From Gemmatimonadota bacterium (GTDB taxonomy: Bacteria; Gemmatimonadota; Gemmatimonadetes; Longimicrobiales; Gaopeijiaceae): DNA of 60,376 bases. The notes below the pieces were generated by a model that saw only the letters and a list, made by a program, of their open reading frames with translations, had not been told where the DNA came from and ran no database searches. The translations under genes and the position numbers were made by a program. This document shows, in pieces, positions 51,340 to 60,295 of this stretch. The stretch covers positions 1-60,376 of the forward strand of contig JAPPNO010000089.1 in assembly GCA_028873845.1 (NCBI GenBank), written 5' to 3'. How positions within the stretch are numbered: the stretch's first letter is position 1; each line of letters starts with the position of its first letter.

Positions 51340-52638
51340 GTGTCCCGGCGGAACGGCGTGACCCGCCCGGTCGCGACGCGCGAGACCGGCGTGCTCGTCG
51401 TTGCCCTTTGCGTGGCGGCGTGCGACCACGCGCCCGAGGCCGGACTGCTGGACGCGGTACACGCGCGCGTTCCGGAGCGCGTCGAGGTGCTGGAGATCTC
51501 CGCGGGGGCCACCTTCGGGCAGGTCCTGTGGGCCGCGGGGCTGGAGACCACGGATCACCACAACCTCGTGCTCGCCTTCGCCGAACAGGCGAACCCGAGG
51601 CGGCTGCGGTCCGGCACCGAGGTGCGCACCCGCTGGCGCGGAGAGCCCGAACGCCTCACCCGGGTCGAAGTCGACCTGGACCGCGACCGTACCGTCCATC
51701 TTGAACGCGCCGGCAGCGGCTGGCGCTCGTCCACGGTCACCGTCACCACCACGACCGACACGATCCTCGCGGCGGGGGAGATCCGCAGCAGCCTCTGGTC
51801 CGCCGTCGTGGGCCTGGCCGACCTGGAGTCGGTGCCGCCGGCGGACCGCGACCGGGTCGTCGCCCGTCTCGACCGGGTCTTCCAGTGGCAGATCGACTTT
51901 TCCCGCCAGCTGAGGGTGGGTGACTCCTTCCGGTTCGCCTTCGAGCGGGAGAAGCGTCCCGACGGGAGCATGCGGACGGGGAGGCTCCTGGCGGCCGAGC
52001 TGGTCAACCAGGGGCGCTCGCTGCACGCCGTCTGGTTCCGGCCGGATGGCGAGGACTTCGGCGACTGGTACGACCTGGAGGGGCAGTCCGTGCGGCGTGC
52101 CTTTCTCAAGAAACCGCTGCGGCTGGCCTACATCTCGTCGCGCTTTACCAACCGGCGCTTCCATCCCATCCTGCGCACCTGGCGTGCGCACAGGGGGGTG
52201 GACTACGCGGCCCGTTCCGGCTCCCCCGTCGAGGCCACGGGGAAGGGTGTCGTTGCCAGGAGGGAGGTGGGCAACAGCTACGGCCGCTTCATCGACGTGC
52301 GCCACGCCAACGGCTACATGACCCGCTACGCGCACCTCCGGGCGTGGGCGAGCGGCACCGCGGTCGGTTCGAGCGTGGCCCAGGGGCAGGTGATCGGGTA
52401 CGTGGGGATGACGGGCATGGCCACCGGTCCCCATCTCCACTACGAAATGCACCGGGGCGGACGGCCGATCGATCCGCTCACCGTCGATCTGCCCACCGGC
52501 GAGGCCGTACCGTCCGCCGACCGGGAACGATGGCAACGGGAGCGTGACGAGCGCATGAACCTGTTGCTCCGCCTCGCCGGTCCAGAGACATTGCGGGTGC
52601 AGCAGCCGGCCGCCGGCCCGAACGGCGGGGGCCGCTAG
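51340..52638 (+). CDS. M23-family (LytM) peptidase lipoprotein
   Basis: The open frame encodes 432 residues from GTG 51340; GTG 51358 is an equally plausible start. A signal peptide ends in the lipobox VALCVAAC. Residues 40-270 contain a LysM/OapA-like region (VLEISAGATFGQVLWAAGL) and Csd3-type linker. The catalytic domain has the zinc motifs HPILRTWRAHRGVDYAARSGSPV and GPHLHYEMHRGG (HxxxD and HxH). It probably cleaves peptidoglycan crosslinks at the outer-membrane side. Its place directly after ftsZ suggests a role in septal splitting. Confidence 0.88.
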   Translation: MSRRNGVTRPVATRETGVLVVALCVAACDHAPEAGLLDAVHARVPERVEVLEISAGATFGQVLWAAGLETTDHHNLVLAFAEQANPRRLRSGTEVRTRWRGEPERLTRVEVDLDRDRTVHLERAGSGWRSSTVTVTTTTDTILAAGEIRSSLWSAVVGLADLESVPPADRDRVVARLDRVFQWQIDFSRQLRVGDSFRFAFEREKRPDGSMRTGRLLAAELVNQGRSLHAVWFRPDGEDFGDWYDLEGQSVRRAFLKKPLRLAYISSRFTNRRFHPILRTWRAHRGVDYAARSGSPVEATGKGVVARREVGNSYGRFIDVRHANGYMTRYAHLRAWASGTAVGSSVAQGQVIGYVGMTGMATGPHLHYEMHRGGRPIDPLTVDLPTGEAVPSADRERWQRERDERMNLLLRLAGPETLRVQQPAAGPNGGGR

Positions 52639-52702
52639 AACCGCGGGCCGCCCGGGCGGCACGGCAAACGCACAACACCTTCTCCGGACTCGCTCCCGAT
52701 CC

Positions 52703-54646
52703 ATGTCGCCGGTACCTGCACTTTTCCTGCTTCTTGCGGCCGGAGGCTTCTGCGGCTGGGTCTACTACCGGCGGGAGTTCAAGGTGCGGAGCCGGCCACT
52801 CCTGCTGGCGGCCCGCCTCGCGACGGTCGTCGGCGTGGCGGCAATCATCTGGAACCCCGTCATCCCGGCCACGCCGGGCGGCGCGCCGCCCGCGCGGTTC
52901 GTGATTCTGGATGCGAGCGCATCGATGTCGGCCGCCGGGGAGGACGGGACTCCGCTGTGGGAGACCGCGGTGGAGAGAGCGCGCGCGCTGGCCGGCGGCG
53001 GGGCGCGCCTTCTCGTCGCCGGTGCGGTCACGACGGCGCTGGACCCCGCCTCGCTGGACGCCGCCGAACCCGGCGGTGCCGAGTCGGTGCTGGCGGACGC
53101 GATCCGGGTCGCGGCGGAAGCAGGGGCGCGCCGGATCACCCTGGTTACGGACGGCCGCGTGGCCGACCCCGTCGCCGCCACCTCCATCGCGCGTCGTCTG
53201 CGCGTCAGCCTGGAGGTCGACTCGCTGCCCCGCGCGGCCGCCAACCTCTCGCTTGCCCGCCTGGTCCTTCCGGCGTCTGCCGAGCGCGGCGAGGCCGTGC
53301 GTGGATCCATCGAGGTGGAGGGCACGGCGGACACCGATTCCGTCACCGTGACCATCGCGGTGGACGGCCGTCCCCACGCGGCTCTGCGCGTGGCTGCGCC
53401 CGGGGACGGTGCCATCGCCACGGCCACCTTCAATCTGGGTGATGCGGCCGCCCTCGGGCCCGGGACGCACAGGGTGACGGCCCGCATCGGGCACCCGGAC
53501 GCCTTCCCCATGGACGACGAGCGGGTCGCGATCGTGGAGATCGACCCGGAAGAGACCGGAGTGCTCCTCGTCTCCTTTGCGCCGGACTGGGAGCCGCGCT
53601 TCCTGCTCCCCGTACTGGACCAGGTGACGGGACTGCCGGCGCGGGGGTTCCTGCGCACCGGGCCCGGCCGCTTTCAGCCCATGGACGTCCCCGCCGGCGG
53701 TGGTGCCGGGCCGATCGCCGGCGATGCCCTGCAGCGCCTGCTGCGCAGAGCCGCAATGGTGGTGGCGATGGGAGTGGACGCCGAGGCCGTGGAGTTGCTC
53801 GAACCGGCGGCCGCCCGCACCCGCAGGCTCCTGCTCTTTCCCCGCGATGGCGCCGGAGCGGCCATGGCGGGCGTCGCCACCGGCGGCGCGCTGCCGGGCG
53901 AGTGGTACGTGGACGAACCTCCGCCTTCGCCCATTGCCGGCGAGGCCGGCCGGTTCGCGCCGGGGGGGCTGCCGCCGCTGAACGGTATCCTGCCCGTGGC
54001 CGACGGGGAGGGCGGAGCGGCGTTGAACGTCCGCCTGGGCGGGGCGGGTGATGCCGAGGGCGCGCTCGTACTGCGGCAGGAAGGCCGTCGCCGGGCCGCG
54101 GTGGTGCTGGCCCGCGGCTTCTGGCGCTGGGCCTTCCGCGACGGTGAGCCCCGCGAGCAATACCGGCGCCTGTGGGCCGCGGTCGGCGGGTGGCTCATGG
54201 CCGACGAGCCGCTCGGCGCCGGTCCCGGTGTGCGGCCGGCCGCGGACGTGTTGCCCCGCGGGGTGGCACTGCGCTGGCGGGGCGGCGGCTACGAGGGTGA
54301 GGAGGTGACGCTCACGGTGCGAGATTCGGCGGGGTCGGCGGTCCTGGACTCGGCGGTGACGGTCCCGGCCGCGGGTCTCTTCACGAGTCCCGCGCTGCCT
54401 CCCGGCCGGTACGGCTACGCGGTGGCCGCCGCCGATACCACCGCCGGCGATTTCGAAGTGACCTCCTTCAGTGGCGACATGCTGCACCGCCCCCTCGACC
54501 CGGCGGAGCTGACCGTGCGGGCCGGCCCGGGCGGCACCTCCTTCGAGAGCGGCCGGCCGCTGCGCACCTGGCCGCCGCTCTACGTCGTCATTCTGGCGGC
54601 GCTGTGCTGCGAATGGGTGGGACGGCGGCGGGCCGGACTGCGGTGA
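52703..54646 (+). CDS. Membrane protein with von Willebrand factor A-like domain
   Basis: This 647-residue protein has two N-terminal membrane helices (ALFLLLAAGGFCGWVYY, LLLAARLATVVGVAAIIW). After them comes a VWA-like domain with the metal-site motif DASAS (in RFVILDASASMS) and TLVTDGRV. The middle is beta-rich, and one C-terminal helix (PPLYVVILAALCCEWVGRR) closes it. The layout resembles BatA/YtxD-like or GATase1-linked membrane proteins of unknown function. It overlaps ftsY by 4 bases (GTGA at 54643-54646), so the two are translated together. Confidence 0.65.
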   Translation: MSPVPALFLLLAAGGFCGWVYYRREFKVRSRPLLLAARLATVVGVAAIIWNPVIPATPGGAPPARFVILDASASMSAAGEDGTPLWETAVERARALAGGGARLLVAGAVTTALDPASLDAAEPGGAESVLADAIRVAAEAGARRITLVTDGRVADPVAATSIARRLRVSLEVDSLPRAAANLSLARLVLPASAERGEAVRGSIEVEGTADTDSVTVTIAVDGRPHAALRVAAPGDGAIATATFNLGDAAALGPGTHRVTARIGHPDAFPMDDERVAIVEIDPEETGVLLVSFAPDWEPRFLLPVLDQVTGLPARGFLRTGPGRFQPMDVPAGGGAGPIAGDALQRLLRRAAMVVAMGVDAEAVELLEPAAARTRRLLLFPRDGAGAAMAGVATGGALPGEWYVDEPPPSPIAGEAGRFAPGGLPPLNGILPVADGEGGAALNVRLGGAGDAEGALVLRQEGRRRAAVVLARGFWRWAFRDGEPREQYRRLWAAVGGWLMADEPLGAGPGVRPAADVLPRGVALRWRGGGYEGEEVTLTVRDSAGSAVLDSAVTVPAAGLFTSPALPPGRYGYAVAAADTTAGDFEVTSFSGDMLHRPLDPAELTVRAGPGGTSFESGRPLRTWPPLYVVILAALCCEWVGRRRAGLR

Positions 54647-55530
54647 AGGGGGGACTGTGGCGGCGAGCCCTCGCGCGGATCGTCCCGCGGTCCCTCCCGA
54701 AGGCCGGCGCCGCCGCGTTCGAGGATCTCGAGGAACGCCTCATCGCGGCCGACTTCGGGGTCGGGGCGAGCATGCGCTTCGTGGAGGCTGTGGAGGAGGC
54801 GGTGCGGGCGGGTGGTGCGGGCGACGGAGAGGGGTTGCGGCGAGTGCTCGCAGACTCGATCCGGGGGGTCTTTGCGGGTGACGCCGGAGGAGGTCTGGCC
54901 GTGGCCGACGCGGCCCCGGCCGTGTACCTGGTGGTGGGTGTCAACGGGGTCGGCAAGACCACCACGGTCGGGAAGATCGCGCACCGTCTGGTGTCGGAGG
55001 GGAAGAGCGTGATCGTGGCTGCCGCCGACACCTACCGGGCCGGCGCGATCGGGCAGCTGGAGCGCTGGGCGGAGCGGGCGGGGGCCGGTTTCGTGGGGGG
55101 TGAGCCGGGAGGGGATCCGGCCGCGGTGGCGTATGACGCCCTCGGCGCGGCCGCCGCACGGGGCACGGACGTGGTTCTCGTGGATACGGCCGGCCGCCTT
55201 CACACGCACGGCGACCTCATGCGGGAGCTCGCGAAGGTGGAGCGGGTGATCGGCCGTCGGCATGGCGGCGCCCCCCACGAGACCCTGCTGGTCCTGGACG
55301 CGACGGTGGGCCAGAACGGCCTCGTGCAGGCGCGCGAGTTCTCGCGTTTCGTGACGGTCACCGGGATCGTGCTCGCCAAGATGGACTCGACCGCGCGGGG
55401 GGGCATCGTGGTGGCGCTCCGAGAGGAGCTGGGGATCCCGGTGCGCCTGGTGGGTGTGGGCGAGGGCCCCGAAGACCTCGAACCGTTCGATGCGGACGAC
55501 TTCGTCCGGGGGATCCTCGAAGCGCCATGA
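54643..55530 (+). CDS. ftsY: Signal recognition particle receptor FtsY
   Basis: This 295-residue protein starts at GTG 54643. It has the SRP-GTPase NG domain: VGVNGVGKTTTVGKIAHRL (P-loop), AADTYRAGAIGQLERWAERAG, VLVDTAGRLHTHGDLMREL, TVTGIVLAKMDSTARGGIVV and VRLVGVGEGPEDLEPFD. The acidic A domain found in many FtsY proteins is missing, giving the short form. It docks ribosome-SRP complexes at the membrane. It overlaps recG by ATGA (55527-55530). Confidence 0.95.
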   Translation: MKGGLWRRALARIVPRSLPKAGAAAFEDLEERLIAADFGVGASMRFVEAVEEAVRAGGAGDGEGLRRVLADSIRGVFAGDAGGGLAVADAAPAVYLVVGVNGVGKTTTVGKIAHRLVSEGKSVIVAAADTYRAGAIGQLERWAERAGAGFVGGEPGGDPAAVAYDALGAAAARGTDVVLVDTAGRLHTHGDLMRELAKVERVIGRRHGGAPHETLLVLDATVGQNGLVQAREFSRFVTVTGIVLAKMDSTARGGIVVALREELGIPVRLVGVGEGPEDLEPFDADDFVRGILEAP

Positions 55531-57665
55531 GCCTCACCCCGCTCGACAAGCCCGTCCAGTTCCTGAAGGGGGTCGGGCCCCGCCGGGCGGAGGCTTTCCA
55601 GCGGCTGGGGATCGTGTGCGCCCGCGACCTCCTCCATCACGTCCCGAGGCGCTACGACGACGCATCCACCATCACCCCCCTGGCACGGGTCGAAGTCGGG
55701 ATGGACGTAACCGCCGTGGGCATGGTGAAGAACAAGGGCATCGTCCCCACGCGCTCCGGGCTGCGCATCTTTCAGGCCGTGCTGCAGGACGGGACCGGCA
55801 TCGTGACCTGTGCATGGCCCGGTCAGCCGTGGCTGGACCGCACCCTGCAGGTGGGCGACCGGATCCTCGTGACCGGCCCCGTCAAGTTTTTTCACGGCCG
55901 ACAGATCCAGCCGCGGGAGCACGCGGTGCTGGAGCGGGCATCGACCGCACCGTCCCCCACCCCCACCCCCGGCCCGCAGTCCCCCGCCACACCGCAGCCC
56001 GCCCCCACCCCCCCCGGCACCATCTTCGTCACCTATCCCGCCTCCGAACAACTCCCCCAATGGGTCCTGCGGCGCGTCATCTCCCTCAACCTGGAGCAAC
56101 TGCTGCGACACGTCGGCGACGAGGACCACCTCACGCCCTCCGCCCGCCGCGCCCTCGGCCTCCCGGACCTCGCCTCCGCCTTCGCCACCCTCCACCGTCC
56201 CCCCTCCCTCGACCGAGTCGACGCGGCCACGCGCCGCCTCGCCTACGATGAACTCTTCTTCCTGCAGCTCCTGCAGGCGCGGGTCCGCTACCACGCCACG
56301 CGGGCGCGCCCCGGGATCGCGTTCGAGCGCACCAACGAGCTCATCCGCGCGCTCCACGACAGTCTCCCCTTCACCCTGACCGGGGCCCAGGTGGGCGTGC
56401 TGCGCGAGATCTACGCCGACATGGCCTCGCCCCACCGAATGAACCGGATGTTGCAGGGCGACGTGGGGTGCGGGAAGACGCTGGTGGCGCTTTTTGCCAT
56501 GCTGCTGGCCGTCGAGGGGGGGTACCAGGCGGCGCTCATGGCCCCCACCGAGATCCTCGCCGAGCAGCACGCCGCGCGCATTCGCGAGTTCCTGGCCGGA
56601 TTGCCTTGCGGTGTGGAGCTCCTGACCGGGTCGGCCACGGGGCGGCGGCGGGAGGAGGCACGAGCGCGTGTGGCCGGCGGAGAGGCCCGGGTGGTGATCG
56701 GCACCCACGCCCTCATCCAGGAGGGGGTCGAGTTCGACGCCCTTGGCCTGGTGGTGGTCGATGAGCAGCACCGTTTCGGCGTCCGCCAGCGCCTGGCCCT
56801 GGCCGAGCGCGACCCGGCCCCCGACGTACTCGTCATGTCCGCCACCCCGATTCCGCGCTCTCTGGCCATGGCGCTGCACGGGGACCTGGACATCAGCATG
56901 ATCGACGAGCTGCCGGCGGGGCGGCGACCCGTGGCGACCCGGGTGGCCGGACCGGAGAAGCGCGAGGAGGTGTTCCGCGAGGTGGGGCGCCGGCTCGACC
57001 GGGGAGAGCAGGCCTACGTGGTGTACCCGGTCATCGAAGAGTCGGAGAAGGCGGAGTTGCGTGCGGCCGAGACCGAGTACGACCGGCTGCGGAGCGGCGA
57101 ATTCGCGGGGCGCGAGGTCGCGTTGCTGCACGGCCGCATGCCTGCCGACGAGAAGGACCGCGTGATGCGTGCGTTCCTGGCGGGCGAGATCCGGGTGCTG
57201 GTGGCCACGACCGTGATCGAGGTGGGGATCGATGTGGCGAACGCGACGGTCATGGTGATCGAGAACGCCGAGCGCTTCGGGTTGTCGCAGCTGCACCAGC
57301 TGCGGGGCAGGGTGGGGCGGGGGGACCGCGGCGGGCTCTGCGTGGTGATCCCGGGCGGGACGGGTTCCTCCACCCGGGAACGACTCGCGGTCTTCGCCCG
57401 CACCAGCGACGGCTTCGAGATCGCGGCGGCCGATTTGAGGATTCGCGGCCAGGGAGACTTCTTCGGCGCGGAGCAGCATGGGCACGGCACGGGGCTGCGC
57501 TTCGCGGACATCCTGGTGCACGGTGACCTGGTGGGTCCGGCACGGGAGCGGGCGCGGGGCGTGGTGGATGGTGATCCCGAAGTTGCGAAGGAGGAGAATG
57601 CGCTCTTGCGGCTGGTGCTCGAGCGCCGCTACGGGGAGCGGTTGAAGCTGTTCGGGGTGGGATAA
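55527..57665 (+). CDS. recG: ATP-dependent DNA helicase RecG
   Basis: This 712-residue protein starts at ATG 55527. It has the wedge/OB domain (KGVGPRRAEAFQRLGI, DLLHHVPRRYDD), then helicase motifs: QGDVGCGKTLVALFAML (Walker A), APTEILAEQHA, VVVDEQHRFGVRQR (DExH type), SATPIPRSLAMALHGDLD and HQLRGRVGRGDRGG. It remodels stalled forks and recombination intermediates. An insert of about 30 residues rich in Pro/Thr/Ser (around 135-165) interrupts the wedge region and is unusual. Its DNA is C-rich low complexity. Confidence 0.95.
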   Translation: MSLTPLDKPVQFLKGVGPRRAEAFQRLGIVCARDLLHHVPRRYDDASTITPLARVEVGMDVTAVGMVKNKGIVPTRSGLRIFQAVLQDGTGIVTCAWPGQPWLDRTLQVGDRILVTGPVKFFHGRQIQPREHAVLERASTAPSPTPTPGPQSPATPQPAPTPPGTIFVTYPASEQLPQWVLRRVISLNLEQLLRHVGDEDHLTPSARRALGLPDLASAFATLHRPPSLDRVDAATRRLAYDELFFLQLLQARVRYHATRARPGIAFERTNELIRALHDSLPFTLTGAQVGVLREIYADMASPHRMNRMLQGDVGCGKTLVALFAMLLAVEGGYQAALMAPTEILAEQHAARIREFLAGLPCGVELLTGSATGRRREEARARVAGGEARVVIGTHALIQEGVEFDALGLVVVDEQHRFGVRQRLALAERDPAPDVLVMSATPIPRSLAMALHGDLDISMIDELPAGRRPVATRVAGPEKREEVFREVGRRLDRGEQAYVVYPVIEESEKAELRAAETEYDRLRSGEFAGREVALLHGRMPADEKDRVMRAFLAGEIRVLVATTVIEVGIDVANATVMVIENAERFGLSQLHQLRGRVGRGDRGGLCVVIPGGTGSSTRERLAVFARTSDGFEIAAADLRIRGQGDFFGAEQHGHGTGLRFADILVHGDLVGPARERARGVVDGDPEVAKEENALLRLVLERRYGERLKLFGVG

Positions 57666-57678
57666 GCCGCCGGGACCT

Positions 57679-57694
57679 GTAAACCGCGGTTTAC
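57679..57694. promoter_or_regulatory. Perfect 16-bp palindrome between recG and asnS
   Basis: GTAAACCGCGGTTTAC is fully symmetric with no loop and no T-run after it, so it looks like a protein-binding site and not a terminator. TTGACA at 57698-57703 follows, but no good -10 box is seen before asnS. Confidence 0.4.
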
Positions 57695-57866
57695 GGTTTG
57701 ACAACCGCAGATGACCATCGTCCCGTGCACGGACCGGCCGGCCCCTCCCGACACGCCTCGCCGCCTCGCCGCCCGAGTTGTCGCACTCGCCGAACCGCGC
57801 GATCATTAGCGGTCCGTGCAGCTCCCACCCGACTCCACCCACCCGGGCATCGCCTCTCCCAACCCC

Positions 57867-59156
57867 ATGTCCCACCTGGTCCGCAACCTCCCCGACCACG
57901 CCGACGAGACCGTCACGATCACCGGCTGGATCGCCGCCGTCCGCGTCCACGCGCGTGTCGCATTCCTGGTGCTGCGCGACGGCACCGGTACGGTCCAGGG
58001 CGTGGTCGTCAAGTCGCAGGTCCCGGCCGGGGTCTGGGAGCTCGCCACCTCGCTCACCCAGGAGGCGTGCATCGCGCTCACCGGCGTGGTCCGCCCCGAC
58101 GCGCGCGCCCCCGGCGGCCACGAGCTCACCGTCTCTGCGGTCGAGCTTGTCGGCGCCAGCGAGGAGTTCCCGATCCAGCCCAAGGAACACGGCGTCGAGT
58201 TCCTGCTCGATCACCGCCATCTGTGGCTGCGCTCCCGCAAGCAGCGCGCGGGTCTGCGCGTCCGGGCCGAGGTCGAGCAGGCGATCCACGACTTCTTCTA
58301 CGAGCGCGATTTCGTGCGGATCGACACGCCCATCCTGACCGGCTCGATCGGAGAATCCGCGGGGACTCTCTTCGAGACCGACTACTTCGGCGAGCGGGCC
58401 TTCCTGGCGCAGACGGGGCAGCTCTACGCCGAGTGCGCGTGTCCGGCCTTCCGCAAGGTCTACTGCTTCGGGCCGACCTTCCGGGCCGAGAAGTCGAAGA
58501 CGCGCCGCCATCTGACCGAGTTCTGGATGATCGAGCCCGAGGTGGCCTTCGCGGATTCGAACGACAACATGGACCTGCAGGAGGAGTTCGTCTGCTCTAT
58601 CGTGGCGCGCGCGGTGGAGCGCTGCGGGCCCGAACTGGAGGTTCTTGAGCGCGACCTCGGCCCACTCGAAGCGGTGAAGCCACCCTTCCCCCGCGTCAGC
58701 TACAGCGAAGCGGTCGAGCGGCTCAACGACGAGGGCCACGCATTCGAATGGGGACGCGATCTGGGCGCGGTCGAGGAGACCACGATCTCGGGCTGGTACG
58801 ACCGGCCCGTCTTCGTCCATAACTACCCCAAGGCGGCGAAGGCCTTCTACATGAAGGAGAACCCCGACGACCCCCGCACGGCACTCTGCAACGATCTGCT
58901 CGCGCCGGAGGGCTACGGGGAGATCATCGGCGGCAGCCAGCGCGAGGACGACCTGGACCGGCTGCTGGCCCGGATCCGCGAGGAGAACCTCCCCGAGGAG
59001 GCGTACGGCTGGTACCTCGACCTGCGCCGCTACGGGACCTTCCCGCACTCCGGCTTCGGACTCGGCCTGGAACGGACGGTGGGGTGGATCACGGGACGGC
59101 CGCACATCCGCGAACTGGTCCCGTTCCCGCGTCTGATCAACCGGCTGTCGCCGTGA
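57867..59156 (+). CDS. asnS: Asparaginyl-tRNA synthetase
   Basis: This 429-residue protein starts at ATG 57867 (MSHLVRNLPDHADETVTITGWI); an in-frame GTG at 57816 would add 17 residues. It has the OB anticodon-binding domain (VHARVAFLVLRDGTGTVQGVV) and class IIb motifs FETDYFGERAFLAQTGQLYAE, FGPTFRAEKSKTRRHLTEFWMIEPEV (motif 2) and the C-terminal GFGLGLERTVGWITG (motif 3). ENPDDPRTALCNDLLAPEGYGEIIGGSQRE matches the AsnS subgroup over AspS. It charges tRNA-Asn. Confidence 0.95.
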   Translation: MSHLVRNLPDHADETVTITGWIAAVRVHARVAFLVLRDGTGTVQGVVVKSQVPAGVWELATSLTQEACIALTGVVRPDARAPGGHELTVSAVELVGASEEFPIQPKEHGVEFLLDHRHLWLRSRKQRAGLRVRAEVEQAIHDFFYERDFVRIDTPILTGSIGESAGTLFETDYFGERAFLAQTGQLYAECACPAFRKVYCFGPTFRAEKSKTRRHLTEFWMIEPEVAFADSNDNMDLQEEFVCSIVARAVERCGPELEVLERDLGPLEAVKPPFPRVSYSEAVERLNDEGHAFEWGRDLGAVEETTISGWYDRPVFVHNYPKAAKAFYMKENPDDPRTALCNDLLAPEGYGEIIGGSQREDDLDRLLARIREENLPEEAYGWYLDLRRYGTFPHSGFGLGLERTVGWITGRPHIRELVPFPRLINRLSP

Positions 59157-59257
59157 GCCGCCGCGCCCGCTGACAGTCGGCCCCCCGCGATGGTGACCCT
59201 CGCCGTTCCGCCCCGTCCCGCTCGCCGGGCACGCCGCGACCCCTGATCCCCCCGACG

Positions 59258-60295
59258 ATGGCCACCCTCGTCATCGACCTCATGGACCGGCGGCCCATCT
59301 GGGCGCTTCCCGACCGCTCCCGCGCCGCCATTCTCGCCGCCGTCCCCGCCGACTGGACAGTACGCTTCATGGAGACCCCCGCGGACGGTTCAGGGGACGG
59401 CGTCCAGCGCGCCCCGCCCGAGCTCCTCGATGCGGTGGCTGACGCGCGCGTGTACATGGGGTACGGGATCCCGCCGGAGGTGCTGACCTCGGCGCCGGGC
59501 CTGGAGTGGGTACACTCGGGTGCCGCCGGGGTGGGGTCGTCGCTGGGCCCCGAGATGCTCGAACGGGACGTTCTCTTCACCAACTCGGCCGGAATCCACG
59601 CTGCACCGATGTCCGAAACCGTGCTTGCGATGATGCTGCACTTCGCCCGCGGCTTCGATGTGGCGGTGCGGGCGCAGCGGGAGGGGCGGTGGAGCGCGAC
59701 GGAGTACTGGGCCGCGGACGCGCCCGTCGCCGAACTGGGGGGGTCGACCGTGGGAATCGTGGGGTATGGGGGGATCGGGAGGGCGGTGGCGCGCAAGGTG
59801 GCCGCGCTGGGGGGTCGGGTGGTGGCGGTGCGGCGGCGGGGCGGGGTGGGGGATGCGGTGGCCGGGCGCCCGGCCGAGGTAGTGGCCGGACAGGCGGGCC
59901 TCGACCGGGTCGTCGCGGAAGCCGACTACCTGGTGCTCGCCGTCCCCGAGACCCCGCGGACCCGTGGACTGATGACCCGGCGACGCCTCTTCGCCATGAA
60001 GCCGGGCTCCGTTCTCATCAACGTTGCGCGCGGACGGCTGGTCGACGAAGCCGCACTCATCGACGCCCTCGATGCAGGCCTCCTCCGCGGCGCCGGCCTC
60101 GATGTCTTCCGCTCGGAACCCCTCCCCCCCGGCCACCCCTTCTACACACACCCCAAAGTCCTCATGACCCCTCACGTCTCCGCCACCACCCGGCGCTTCT
60201 GGGAGCGCGAGACCGACCTCATCACCGACAACATCGGCCGCTTCGTCCGCGGCGAGCCGCTGCGCAACGTCGTGGACAAGGCGGCCGGTTACTGA
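59258..60295 (+). CDS. D-2-hydroxyacid dehydrogenase family protein
   Basis: This 345-residue protein starts at ATG 59258 (MATLVIDLMDRRPIWALP). It has the NAD-binding motif VGIVGYGGIGRAVARKVAALGGRVVAV near 165 and the catalytic triad of the family: Arg in LINVARGRLVDEAAL, Glu in FRSEPLPPGHP and His in MTPHVSATTRR. The YWAADAPVAELGGSTV strand is family-like. Substrate (glyoxylate, hydroxypyruvate or a longer 2-oxoacid) cannot be fixed. A G-rich coding stretch (59780-59870) encodes an Arg/Gly-rich loop after the Rossmann beta2 strand, lengthening it slightly. About 100 bases after asnS, same strand. Confidence 0.88.
   Translation: MATLVIDLMDRRPIWALPDRSRAAILAAVPADWTVRFMETPADGSGDGVQRAPPELLDAVADARVYMGYGIPPEVLTSAPGLEWVHSGAAGVGSSLGPEMLERDVLFTNSAGIHAAPMSETVLAMMLHFARGFDVAVRAQREGRWSATEYWAADAPVAELGGSTVGIVGYGGIGRAVARKVAALGGRVVAVRRRGGVGDAVAGRPAEVVAGQAGLDRVVAEADYLVLAVPETPRTRGLMTRRRLFAMKPGSVLINVARGRLVDEAALIDALDAGLLRGAGLDVFRSEPLPPGHPFYTHPKVLMTPHVSATTRRFWERETDLITDNIGRFVRGEPLRNVVDKAAGY

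Noticed and set aside
57679-57694. Palindrome after recG as an intrinsic terminator
   Set aside because: It has no loop and is not followed by a T-run; a protein-binding site is more likely.
55200-59105. Open frame of about 1,300 codons on the minus strand
   Set aside because: It lies antisense to ftsY, recG and asnS, which have clear family motifs. In GC-rich DNA stops are rare in the complementary frame, and its translation has no recognisable domain.
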